A stretch of 64,000 bases of DNA. Origin: Tessaracoccus sp. OH4464_COT-324 (GTDB lineage: Bacteria; Actinomycetota; Actinomycetes; Propionibacteriales; Propionibacteriaceae). Below the pieces are notes generated by a model, which was not told the DNA's origin, made no database searches, and was given only the letters and a program-made list of their open reading frames with translations. The stretch lies in assembly GCF_003932855.1 (NCBI RefSeq), contig NZ_RQYZ01000009.1, positions 1-64,000 on the forward strand. The letters are read 5' to 3'. Positions 16,853 through 26,876 of this stretch are shown piece after piece. The number at the start of each line of letters is the position of its first letter. Within the stretch, counting starts at the first letter, position 1. The translations under genes were made by a program, and so were the position numbers.

Positions 16853-17353
16853 TCAGAGGGTGTCGACGGCGGTCACCCTGACGTGGATCGTGCGCCCATT
16901 CGGCGCCTCGTAGCTGACATCGTCGCCCACCTTGTGGCCGATGACGGCCGCCCCCAGCGGGGACTGCGGCGAGTACACCGGGTGCTCGACGGAGCCGTCC
17001 ACGCCCAACACCTCCCGGGAACCGAGCAGGAAGGTCTCGGTGTCGTCGGGGTCACCGTCGAAAGCGATGGTGATCAGCTTGCCGGGCGCCACCTCGTCGC
17101 GTCCACCGGTGGGCTCACCCACCTGGGCGCGGCGCAGCAGGTCTTCGAGCTGGGCGATTCGGCCTTCCATCTGGCCCTGCTCCTCGCGCGCGGCATGATA
17201 GCCGCCGTTCTCGCTGAGGTCGCCCTCCTCGCGGGCGGCAGCGATCCGCGCGCTGACCTCCGGGCGGCCAACGGTCTTCAACTCGTTGAGTTCGGCTTCA
17301 AGCTTGTCGTAGGCGTCTTGAGTGAGCCAGACGACATCAGTGGTGTCGGACAT
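16853..17353 (-). CDS. greA: Transcription elongation factor GreA
   Basis: GreA rescues backtracked RNA polymerase by stimulating transcript cleavage. The N-terminal coiled coil (about 10-80) carries the acidic tip DLSENGGYHAA, and the C-terminal FKBP-like domain has the usual SPLGAAVIGHKVGD motif. The 166-residue length is typical of actinobacterial GreA. TAGGCT six bases before the ATG suggests a leaderless mRNA. The gene heads away from a DUF4307 gene on the same strand, the same order as greA and Rv1081c in M. tuberculosis. Confidence 0.95.
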   Translation of the reverse strand: MSDTTDVVWLTQDAYDKLEAELNELKTVGRPEVSARIAAAREEGDLSENGGYHAAREEQGQMEGRIAQLEDLLRRAQVGEPTGGRDEVAPGKLITIAFDGDPDDTETFLLGSREVLGVDGSVEHPVYSPQSPLGAAVIGHKVGDDVSYEAPNGRTIHVRVTAVDTL

Positions 17354-17365
17354 CCGGCAAGCCTA

Positions 17366-17776
17366 TCACTGCGCAAGCCGACAGCCCTGAACATCGACCG
17401 CGGCGGCCTGCTTGGTGGTGGCGAGCGTGACGATGTGCGATGAGACGTGCTCCGGGCTGGGCGGGAGTATCACCAGCTTTTCACCCACCTGCTCGTAGCT
17501 GGCGGCCTGCGCGAACACCTTGCACTCGGCAGGCTTTGTAGGGTCAGTGCGCTGCAGCAGTAGGTCCACCTTGACTTGGTTGGGGGAGAGCACCTCGAAC
17601 GCGCGGATGGTGGCCTGCGCCGGCGGGTTGGAGCGCACCAGCCCGGAAAGCAAAGCGGACACGATCACCGCACCCACCCCGATGGCCACCCCACCGTAGA
17701 TCAGGTAGTCCCAGACGGTGCGCTTCGGGTAGCGGCGGGCGATGCGTTCTTCGTCGGTTGGGCTCACAGGGTTCAT
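17366..17776 (-). CDS. DUF4307 family membrane protein
   Basis: The 136-residue product begins with a cytoplasmic ERIARRYPKRTVWDYLI segment, typical of actinobacterial DUF4307, followed by one membrane helix (about 28-52) and a small outer domain with cysteines in AECKVF and QGCRLAQ that can form a disulfide. The function is unknown. The ATG overlaps the rhomboid stop (ATGA), so both are made from one mRNA, probably continuing into greA 13 bases further on. Confidence 0.8.
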   Translation of the reverse strand: MNPVSPTDEERIARRYPKRTVWDYLIYGGVAIGVGAVIVSALLSGLVRSNPPAQATIRAFEVLSPNQVKVDLLLQRTDPTKPAECKVFAQAASYEQVGEKLVILPPSPEHVSSHIVTLATTKQAAAVDVQGCRLAQ

Positions 17777-18369
17777 CCTGCCGTACCGGAGCCGGAGCGC
17801 ACCGGCCTGGCATAGATCAGCCAGGCCGCCAGCACGCCACCGATGGCGCCACCGAGGTGGGCCTGCCAGGAGACCCCGGGCGTCGTCGGCAGCACGCCCC
17901 AGAGCAGGCCGCCATAGACGACGAACACCAGCACCGCGATGAGAATCTGCGAAAGCTGCTTGGAGAACAGGCCGCGCACCAGCACGTAGGCGAGGTAGCC
18001 GAAGACGACCCCCGACGCGCCGAGCGTCACCGTGTGCGCGGGCGCGATCAACCAAACGACGATGCCCGAGGCGAGGACGCTGAGCACCGTCACCGTCAGG
18101 TAATTCCGCCAGCCCGACAGCAGGATCAGGGTGCCCAACAGAATGAAGGGCACCGAGTTGCTGAGCAGGTGCCCCCAACCGACGTGCAGCCAGGGCGCTG
18201 CGAGGATGCCGCCCAGCGCGGTGAAATCGCGCGGCAGGATGCCGAAGCTGTCCAGGGAGGCGGGGGTAAGGGCGTCGAGGACCTCCAACACCCACATGAT
18301 GCCCACCACCACGAGGTTGGGCACCAGAGCGGTCATGGTGGCGGATCGGGGCTGCGCGGGTTGAGTCAT
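17773..18369 (-). CDS. Rhomboid-family intramembrane serine protease
   Basis: Rhomboids cut substrate proteins within the membrane using a Ser-His dyad. The serine motif GASGVVFG is present at about 122-129, and the partner histidine is in SWQAHLGGAIGG in the last helix; an HVGWGHLLSNS segment near residue 65 matches the conserved oxyanion-side H-x2-x2-HLLxN block. About six hydrophobic helices fit in 198 residues, the compact bacterial form. The stop overlaps the DUF4307 start. In mycobacteria the gene next to DUF4307 is mca; here the rhomboid stands there instead. Confidence 0.88.
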   Translation of the reverse strand: MTQPAQPRSATMTALVPNLVVVGIMWVLEVLDALTPASLDSFGILPRDFTALGGILAAPWLHVGWGHLLSNSVPFILLGTLILLSGWRNYLTVTVLSVLASGIVVWLIAPAHTVTLGASGVVFGYLAYVLVRGLFSKQLSQILIAVLVFVVYGGLLWGVLPTTPGVSWQAHLGGAIGGVLAAWLIYARPVRSGSGTAG

Positions 18370-18463
18370 GCCCCCATTGTCCCACCAACGGGCAAACCTC
18401 ACGTCGGCCAGCCCATCATCGTCGTCTAACGTCCCGTGGGGGTGGGCCGCTAGCCTAGGGCGC

Positions 18464-20444
<1,981 letters not shown>

Positions 20445-20473
<29 letters not shown>

Positions 20474-22397
20474 CCTGCGGCTGATCGTCCGGCTCGGCCT
20501 CGTCGGCGTAGGTGCCGGTCTCGTAGTCGTACTCGACGGGGCTGCCGTCGAAGTCGGTGCGCTGATACCACCGGGTGTATTCCTCGGCTGAGGTGTCGAA
20601 GCTCGTTCCCACGCCGCTGCCGGGGGCGGCCGATTCGACGCCCAGCACGAAGTCGTCGCCGTGTTTCTCCAGGCCCTGGCGCACGGCCTGGTCAACGGCG
20701 AGTTTGCCGAAACGGTCGCGGATCATCATCGGGTCGCGGCGCAGTTCCCGCATAAGGGCCACGGCCATGAGGATCAGGATTGCGGAGAACGGCAGCGCGG
20801 TGACGACGATCAGGTTCTGCAGCCCTTGCAGCGCATCGCGGCCGGCGAGCAGCAGCATGACGGCGGCGATGCCGGCCATGCAGATGGCCCAGAACGCGGT
20901 GACCAGCCGGTTGGGCTCGGGATTGCCGCCCTGGGAGAGCTGGGAGTTGACGATGGAGGCGGAGTCGGACGAGGTGATGAAGAAGATGGCGAGCAGCACC
21001 ATCACCAGGGGCGTGATCAGGTGGCCGCCGGGCAGCTGATCGAGCACGAGGAAGATGGTCTGTTCGATGGGCGGCAGGTTGTCGGGCGAGTTACCCGGCG
21101 CGAGCGATCCCGTTTGCCGTTGGAGCCAGATGCTCGTGCCGCCCATGATGGTGTAGGCGGACACGGTGACCGCTGCGGGCAGGAACAGCACCCCCAGCAC
21201 GAATTGCCGGACGGTACGGCCGCGGGAGATCTTCGCAGTGAAGACGCCGACGAACGGGGCCCAGCTGACCCACCAAGCCCAGTAGAAAGTGGTCCAGTAG
21301 CTGAGGTACTCGATGGTAGGTTGCCCGTCGGAGGTGGTGGCGCTGAGCATGGCCGGCGCGTTCGACACGTAGGTGGCAAGGACCCCGGGCACGAGATTGG
21401 TGAGGAAGATCGTCGGCCCGAGGAGGAAGATGGCGAAGGCGAGAGCGACAGCGAGGCCGAGGTTGATCGTCGAGAGGCGCCGGATGCCCTTGGCCACGCC
21501 CGATACGGCGGAGATGATGGTGCCGATGGTGAGCACGACGATGATGCCGAGCGCGAGGGCGTTGGCCTCGACGCTCCACCCGCTGATCAGTTTTACGCCT
21601 TGGCCGATCTGGAGCGCGCCGATACCGAGCGAGGCTGCGGTGCCGAAGAGGGTGGCGATGATGGCCAGCCCGTCGATGATGCGCGCGCCGGGGGCGGTGC
21701 GGTCGGTGAAGCCGAACAGTGGCTGGAGCACCGAACTCATCAGTGGGACTCGGCCCTTGCGGTAGGAGACGTAGGCGACGGAGAGCCCGACGATGGCGTA
21801 GATAGCCCAGGCGTTGACGCCGTAGTGCAGCGCGGTCTGGGCGAGGGCCCCCTTGACGGCGGCGTCGGTGGCGGGCTCATAGAGGCCGGGCAGCGGCCAC
21901 AGGTAGTGCGAGAGCGGCTCGTAGGGGCCGAAGACGATGATGCCGATGCCGATGCCGGCGCCGAAGAGCATGGCCACCCAGGAGAGCGTGGAGTATTCGC
22001 GTTGCTCCCCGTCGAGGCCCAGCGGGATGCGGCCGTAGCGGGAGGCGGCGATTGCGAGGAGGAAGATCCCCATGCCGAGCGCGAGGCTGTTGAACAGCCA
22101 GCCGAAGTTGAGCACCGTCCAGTTGAGCGCGGTGGAGCTGACGGAGCGTAGGTGCTGTGGGGCCACTATGCCCCAGATAATGAACGCCAGGATCAATGCG
22201 CCGACGCCGATCAGCAGGGGGCGGTCGATTCCGTAGCGCACGCGCTGGTCGTCAATGGAGACTCCGGGGACGAGGGCGGGGTGGATGCCGTGGGGGTAGT
22301 CCATGTCACGGATGACGCGGCCTGCGCGTCGTGCGGTGGCCCGGGCCGCGTCGGCCGCGGGCTGAAAGGGTGCTCTGTTGGGGTGCTTGCTCGTCAT
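20445..22397 (-). CDS. BCCT-family glycine betaine/choline/carnitine transporter
   Basis: BCCT proteins import quaternary ammonium compounds with sodium or protons. The 650-residue product has a cytoplasmic N-terminus of about 70 residues, 12 hydrophobic helices, and the family signature TFYWAWWVSWAPFVGVF in TM8, which forms the aromatic substrate cage. The charged C-terminal tail of about 110 residues (RDRFGKLAVDQAVRQGLE...) is typical of osmosensing BetT/BetP types. The start at 22397 gives the fullest N-terminus; an internal ATG at MDYPHG is possible. A GntR-ABC operon diverges from it. Confidence 0.9.
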
Positions 22398-22446
22398 CGA
22401 ATGCCCTGCTCAAGTTGGTGTTGGTGTCAAGCACCTTAGCGGATAC

Positions 22447-22484
22447 TTGACCACCGTTAAGACTGTATATACACTGTATATACA
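22447..22484 (+). promoter_or_regulatory. Promoter covered by tandem palindromic operator of the GntR regulator
   Basis: TTGACC (22447-22452) and TACACT (22470-22475) are 17 bases apart. An 11-base unit CTGTATATACA is repeated exactly in tandem at 22463-22473 and 22474-22484; each contains the self-complementary decamer TGTATATACA. The repeats cover the -10 box, so the GntR protein encoded 18 bases on very probably represses its own operon here. Confidence 0.8.
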
Positions 22485-22501
22485 GATAGAACGGAGTTGA
22501 G

Positions 22502-22873
22502 ATGCGCATCGTGCTGTCGAACACTTCTGGCCAGCCGATCTACGAGCAGATCGCCCGGCAGGCGAAGTCCGCCATCCTCTCAGGCGAGCTGGCTGAAGGC
22601 CACGCGCTGCCCTCGATCAGGGCGCTAGCCAAGGATCTGCGGGTGAGCGTGATCACCACCAAGCGCGCGTACGACGAGCTGGTGGCGGAGGGCTTCGTCG
22701 CCAACGTTCCCGGGAAAGGGTGTTACGTGCTCCCGGTCAACCGGGCACTGGTGCGGGAGAGCGTGCTGCGCGACATCGAGGCGCTGCTGGCGGAAGCCGC
22801 GGTCAAGGCGAGAACGGCGGGCATCGGCAGAGCCGAGATGGACGAAATCTGGCAACTTGCGATGGAGGAGTGA
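22502..22873 (+). CDS. GntR-family repressor, YtrA subgroup
   Basis: The 123-residue protein has a GntR winged helix (QPIYEQIARQAKSAILSGELAEGHALPSIRALAKDLRVS in family order) and only a short C-terminal dimerisation tail, the mark of the YtrA subgroup, which controls adjoining ABC transporters. It starts the operon, after a GGAG ribosome site, and its stop is one base from the ATP-binding gene. The tandem palindromes upstream are its likely operator. Confidence 0.9.
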   Translation: MRIVLSNTSGQPIYEQIARQAKSAILSGELAEGHALPSIRALAKDLRVSVITTKRAYDELVAEGFVANVPGKGCYVLPVNRALVRESVLRDIEALLAEAAVKARTAGIGRAEMDEIWQLAMEE

Positions 22874-22874
22874 C

Positions 22875-23702
22875 ATGATTCCCTTGGCTGTAACCGGGCT
22901 GGTGAAGCGGTTCCCCGGCTTTGAGCTGGCCCTTGATTTCGAGTTGGCGCCCGGCTACGTGACGGGCCTCGTCGGAGCCAACGGCTCCGGCAAGACCACT
23001 CTGATCAAGGCGGCGCTCGGCGCCGTCATCCCCGACGCGGGTCGCGTGCACCTGCTGCCACGCGAGCACGTCGGCACCGTGTTCGACGCCGTTCCCTATC
23101 CACGCGGTTGGCGAGTAGGGATGGTGGCGCGCTACGTCGCCGGATTCCACCCAGGGTGGGACGAGCAGCGCTTCCAAAAGCTTTGCGCCCGCTGGGAGAT
23201 CCCGCTCGATGCCCGGGTGAAAGAGCTGTCGCGCGGCCTCGGCATGCGCCTGCAGCTCGCGACAGCGCTCTCGCGCGACGCGCGGCTGCTCATCCTCGAC
23301 GAGCCCACCGCCGGCCTGGACCCGCTGGTGCGCGACGACCTGTTGGAGACGCTCGCCGAGCACATCACCGACGACCGAAACACCGTGCTTATCTCCACGC
23401 ACATCACGAGCGACCTGGAGAAGATCGCCGACTATGTCGCGATCCTCGACGGTGGTCGCCTGATCGAACACCGCGCCGCCGACGAACTACACGCGACCTA
23501 TCGGGCGGTGCGCGGCGGAGCATTGCCGGACGACAGCAGTGCGCTGATCGGCCTGCGGCAGCATCGCTCGGGCTGGGAGGCGCTGGTGCGTGCGGAGGAC
23601 GCGCCTAGGCTTGGGCCGGGCGTCGTCGTCGAACGCCCCACCCTGGAAGAGATCACGATCCGGCTCGCCAGGCGCGGGCTGGAGGCGAGGAAGGAACGCT
23701 GA
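22875..23702 (+). CDS. ABC transporter ATP-binding protein (YtrB-like)
   Basis: The 275-residue subunit has Walker A GANGSGKTT at about 38-46, signature LSRGLGMRLQLA, Walker B LLILDEPTAGLDP, and the H-loop in STHITSD. It has the extra C-terminal segment usual in ABC-2 type ATPases linked to YtrA regulators, which in Bacillus respond to cell-wall antibiotics. It pairs with the permease gene that starts one base after its stop. Transport direction is probably export or lipid-related; substrate unknown. Confidence 0.88.
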   Translation: MIPLAVTGLVKRFPGFELALDFELAPGYVTGLVGANGSGKTTLIKAALGAVIPDAGRVHLLPREHVGTVFDAVPYPRGWRVGMVARYVAGFHPGWDEQRFQKLCARWEIPLDARVKELSRGLGMRLQLATALSRDARLLILDEPTAGLDPLVRDDLLETLAEHITDDRNTVLISTHITSDLEKIADYVAILDGGRLIEHRAADELHATYRAVRGGALPDDSSALIGLRQHRSGWEALVRAEDAPRLGPGVVVERPTLEEITIRLARRGLEARKER

Positions 23703-23703
23703 A

Positions 23704-24357
23704 ATGGTTAACCTGAAAGCCGTGCTGCGCGGCGATCTCTACACCGCGCGCGGCGTGGCGCCATACGTTGCAGGCTACGCGCTGCTCGGGGTGGCGCTCA
23801 CGGTGGCGTACCCGTCGGCGGGTATCGCTTGGCTGTGCACAGTGGTGCTTGTCATGCTGCCCACGAGCGTCGGCCCACGTTCCTCGCGGGGGGGTGACGC
23901 GCCCAGCGGATTGCTGCTCAGTAGCTTGCCCACCACCCGGCGAACCGTGGTGGCCTCCGGCTTCATCCTCTCGGGGTCATTCGTTGCCGCCGTGCAGCTG
24001 GTGCTCGGACTGGTGCTGGCCCTGACGCCGGTGGGTGAAGGGGCGAGTATAGGCTGGCTCGGGTTCGCGCTGCTCGCGCTGCCTGCAGCGCTGTTTGCCG
24101 TCATGACGCCTGCTCAGGCGCGCTTCGGACAGCGATCCGTGTCTTTTGTGTTGCTCGCCATCTTCGGCTGCATGGTGCTGGTTGCGCTCGGCGTGACCTG
24201 GGCCCTTCCCGGGTGGGGAGACTCCTTGGAGGCGGTGTTCCGGGCGGCGGCGGCCCGCCCGACGGTCACCATCGTCGGCGCGTGGACAGTGGTGGCTGCC
24301 GCGTGGGCGGTGTCCTACCTGGCAACGGCCCGGGTGTTCGAGTCCAAGGACTTTTAG
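23704..24357 (+). CDS. ABC-2 type permease
   Basis: This 217-residue protein has six hydrophobic segments and begins with the short amphipathic MVNLKAVLRGDLYTARG lead common to ABC2-membrane permeases of the YtrC/BcrB kind. The loop SLPTTRRTVVASGFIL after TM2 is the conserved coupling region (LPxxRxxxVxxr). It follows the ATPase gene directly, with start ATG 23704. The 160 bases after it, up to the convergent hemolysin III gene, show nothing I can name. Confidence 0.8.
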   Translation: MVNLKAVLRGDLYTARGVAPYVAGYALLGVALTVAYPSAGIAWLCTVVLVMLPTSVGPRSSRGGDAPSGLLLSSLPTTRRTVVASGFILSGSFVAAVQLVLGLVLALTPVGEGASIGWLGFALLALPAALFAVMTPAQARFGQRSVSFVLLAIFGCMVLVALGVTWALPGWGDSLEAVFRAAAARPTVTIVGAWTVVAAAWAVSYLATARVFESKDF

Positions 24358-24519
24358 GGTTTGTCTACGACAATGCTGCGAGGCGCAGTGCGCCGGATCG
24401 AGTGATGGTGATCTGGAGCCTCCGCAACTTGACTGCACGTCCAGCGCAGGAGGCAGCTGCTTTTTCAGTGTCCGTCTTGTTCCGCTCGGAGAGTCCTCGC
24501 TCGACGGCACTTTCGGGTC

Positions 24520-25203
24520 CTAGGCGAACACGGCCAGCCAGATGGCGATCATGTGGCAGATGGCGGCGATGATCGTCGCGGCATGGAATACCTCGTGGAA
24601 GCCGAACCACTTGGGTGAAAGCCTCGGCCACTTGGTGCCGTAGGCGACGGCTCCCAGTGAGTAGACCACGCCGCCGACGATGATCAGCACCACGACCGCC
24701 GGGCCACCCGCCTGCCACAATGGCACTAGCCACCCGAGCGCAACCCAGCCCATCGCGACGTAGAGCACGGTGTAGAGCCAGCGCGGGGCGCTCAGCCAGA
24801 CGAGTCGGAACACGACCCCTGCGACGGCGAGGCCCCAGATCAGTCCGAGCAGCACCCACTGGCTGGTGCCCTCCAGTAGGGCGGCGGCGAGCGGGGTGTA
24901 GGTGCCGGCAATGAAGATGTTGATGTTTGAGTGGTCCATGCGGCGCAACACTGCCTCCATGCGCGGAGACCAGTTGCCGCGGTGGTAGACGGCGCTGGTG
25001 CCGAAGAGCTGCACCGCGGCCAGTGTGTAGGCCGCAGAGGCCAGCCTGGTCTCCAGAGTGGGGGAGAGCGCGGTGAGGAGCAGGCCGACGATCATCGCCA
25101 CGGGGGCCATGCCGAGGTGGAGCCAGCCGCGCATGAGGGGCTTGGTATCCTCCGCCTGATCAGCAGATTCGAGGGAGGCCTGCGAGGAAAGGGTGTCGAT
25201 CAT
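24520..25203 (-). CDS. Hemolysin III / PAQR-family membrane protein
   Basis: Seven hydrophobic helices in 227 residues carry the PAQR zinc-site pieces: SAVYHRGNW after TM2, RMDHSNI, and FGFHEVFHAATI in the last helices. Despite the name, toxin activity is not established for most members; membrane-lipid hydrolase or homeostasis roles are more likely. Rv1085c is the mycobacterial counterpart. The region before its ATG holds a set of strong inverted repeats (25210-25242), so expression is probably controlled by a local repressor encoded elsewhere. Confidence 0.88.
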   Translation of the reverse strand: MIDTLSSQASLESADQAEDTKPLMRGWLHLGMAPVAMIVGLLLTALSPTLETRLASAAYTLAAVQLFGTSAVYHRGNWSPRMEAVLRRMDHSNINIFIAGTYTPLAAALLEGTSQWVLLGLIWGLAVAGVVFRLVWLSAPRWLYTVLYVAMGWVALGWLVPLWQAGGPAVVVLIIVGGVVYSLGAVAYGTKWPRLSPKWFGFHEVFHAATIIAAICHMIAIWLAVFA

Positions 25204-25209
25204 GGTCTT

Positions 25210-25242
25210 ACCTACGGACTAGTAACTTACGTATCCGTAGGT
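25210..25242 (-). promoter_or_regulatory. Operator-like inverted repeats upstream of hemolysin III
   Basis: ACCTACGGA (25210-25218) and TCCGTAGGT (25234-25242) are exact reverse complements 15 bases apart. Inside them TAACTTACG forms a second dyad, with one mismatch, with the right arm CGTAGGTTA. Half sites of this kind are typical of TetR-type operators. The repeats lie within 40 bases of the hemolysin III ATG. Confidence 0.55.
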
Positions 25243-25299
25243 TACCTGTTGGGCAGTCCGAGGACAACCCATACTGCAAGCGACGGCTAGAATCGCACC

Positions 25300-26100
25300 A
25301 TGTCACGGTTGAGCCGCCTGATGGACCGGATCTTGCCGCCACGCTTTCTCTACTCGACCTACGAGAGAAGCGTGCTGGCCAAGCTCGACCGCGCCAGCCT
25401 GCCCAAACACGTCGCCGTGCTCGCCGACGGCAACCGCCGCTGGGCCCGGCTCAACGCCCCGGGCCAACCGCTCGTCGCGGGCTACCGTGCTGGAGCAGCG
25501 AAACTCGTCGAGTTCGTCAACTGGTGCGACGAGGTGGGCATCGAGGTGGTCACCCTCTGGGTGCTCTCCACCGACAACCTCCACCGATCCAACGACGACG
25601 AACTGAGCCCCCTGCTCGGCGTGATCGATCAGCTGGTGGCCGACCTCGCAGCCACCGGAAGGTGGCGCGTCGGGGCCGTCGGAGACCTGGATCTGCTCCC
25701 CGCCGACGTGGCCGCCTCCCTGCGCCGCTCGTCGCAGATGCCCGCGCCCGCCGACGCGATGCAGGTCAACGTCGCCGTCGCCTACGGCGGGCGGCACGAG
25801 CTGCGCGACGCCGTGCGCTCCCTGCTGCGCGCCAAAGCAGAGGAAGGCGCCACGCTAGAGAGCGTCGCCCAGGCCCTCGACATCGAGGAGATCTCCAGCC
25901 ACCTGTACACCAAGGGCCAACCCGACCCCGACCTCATCATCCGCACCTCCGGTGAGCAGCGGCTCTCCGGGTTCCTGCTGTGGCAATCCGCGCACAGCGA
26001 GTTCTACTTCTGCGAGGCGCTCTGGCCCGACTTCCGCCGCACCGACTTCGTCCGCGCGCTGCGCTCCTTCAGCCAGCGCGAGCGGCGCTTCGGGCGCTGA
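25300..26100 (+). CDS. Short cis-prenyltransferase (isoprenyl diphosphate synthase, UppS family)
   Basis: The 266-residue enzyme condenses isopentenyl diphosphate in the cis configuration. Conserved blocks: VAVLADGNRRWA (catalytic Asp), LWVLSTDNLHR, NVAVAYGGRHELRDA, and DPDLIIRTSGEQRLSGF with QSAHSEFYF. The synteny with Rv1086 points to the short-chain Z-farnesyl diphosphate synthase type rather than the housekeeping undecaprenyl synthase, but chain length cannot be read from sequence. TAGAAT six bases before the ATG suggests a leaderless transcript. Confidence 0.9.
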   Translation: MSRLSRLMDRILPPRFLYSTYERSVLAKLDRASLPKHVAVLADGNRRWARLNAPGQPLVAGYRAGAAKLVEFVNWCDEVGIEVVTLWVLSTDNLHRSNDDELSPLLGVIDQLVADLAATGRWRVGAVGDLDLLPADVAASLRRSSQMPAPADAMQVNVAVAYGGRHELRDAVRSLLRAKAEEGATLESVAQALDIEEISSHLYTKGQPDPDLIIRTSGEQRLSGFLLWQSAHSEFYFCEALWPDFRRTDFVRALRSFSQRERRFGR

Positions 26101-26139
26101 GAATCGACGCGTCCCCGCCAGCCGTGGGAAGATGAGCCC

Positions 26140-26688
26140 ATGGCCAGGCCGAACCTGAACTCGCGCTCCAGGGACATGATCATCTCCTTGGGCGTGCTCC
26201 TGGTACCCATCTTGCTGATCGTCTGGTTCTTCACCAGCAACCCGGAGGCGAAGCCCGAACCCGTTGACGTGCGCGACAAACTCGCCCGCGCCGAGGCCGA
26301 ATCGCCCTACCCGGTGCTGCGCGCCACCAACCTGCCCGACGGTTGGGTGCCCGTGCGCGTCGCTTGGGCCAAAGCTGGATCGCCCTGGCTGGACGACAAA
26401 CCCGCCGACAGCAACATCTGGCTGCTCGGCTACCTCGGCCCCGACGGGATCTACTACGGCATCCAGCAAAGCGACTCCGCCGCCGACGTCGTCGAGCGTG
26501 CCACCCGACAGGGCAAGCCCACCGGGGAAGAGATACAGGCCGCAGGCCGCACCTGGCAAGGCTACGAGTCGCTCGACGGGCGCACCCGGAGCCTGGTCAG
26601 CAGGCAGGAGGGTGTCACGTCGGTGGTGAGCGCCGACACCAGCGGCGACGCCGTGCGCGCCTTCGCCGAGACCCTCACCACGGGCTAG
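26140..26688 (+). CDS. DUF4245 membrane-anchored protein
   Basis: The 182-residue protein has a basic N-terminus, one membrane helix (about 14-32, MIISLGVLLVPILLIVWFF) and an outer domain with the DUF4245 pattern PYPVLRATNLPDGWVPV and GYESLDGRTRSLVS. The function is unknown. In other actinobacteria it adjoins xseA/xseB, as here. The TAG stop shares the palindromic CTAG with the stop of xseB on the opposite strand, so the genes converge with a four-base overlap. Confidence 0.82.
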   Translation: MARPNLNSRSRDMIISLGVLLVPILLIVWFFTSNPEAKPEPVDVRDKLARAEAESPYPVLRATNLPDGWVPVRVAWAKAGSPWLDDKPADSNIWLLGYLGPDGIYYGIQQSDSAADVVERATRQGKPTGEEIQAAGRTWQGYESLDGRTRSLVSRQEGVTSVVSADTSGDAVRAFAETLTTG

Positions 26689-26876
26689 CTCTCCTCGGCC
26701 TGCGCCCGTGCCACCCGCTGCTTCGCACCGTCGAGATGCGCCTGACAGATGCGCGCCAGCTGCTCGCCGCGCTCCCACAGCGCCATCGAATCCGCCAGGG
26801 ACTCCCCGCCCGACTCCAGCCTGCGCACCACCTCAGCCAATTCGTCACGTGCCTGCTCATAGGTTGGTTCAGCCAT
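26685..26876 (-). CDS. xseB: Exodeoxyribonuclease VII small subunit
   Basis: The 63-residue protein is a helical hairpin with the XseB pattern TYEQARDELAEVVRRLESGG then LADSMALWERGEQLARIC. It binds several copies around the XseA large subunit. The start ATG 26876 overlaps the xseA stop by eight bases. The frame is open further upstream, but the extra residues are not XseB-like. Confidence 0.93.
   Translation of the reverse strand: MAEPTYEQARDELAEVVRRLESGGESLADSMALWERGEQLARICQAHLDGAKQRVARAQAEES

Noticed and set aside
20661-22151. 496-codon frame antisense to the BCCT transporter
   Set aside because: It mirrors a transporter with intact family signatures and gives a low-complexity Asp/Gly/Glu-rich product.
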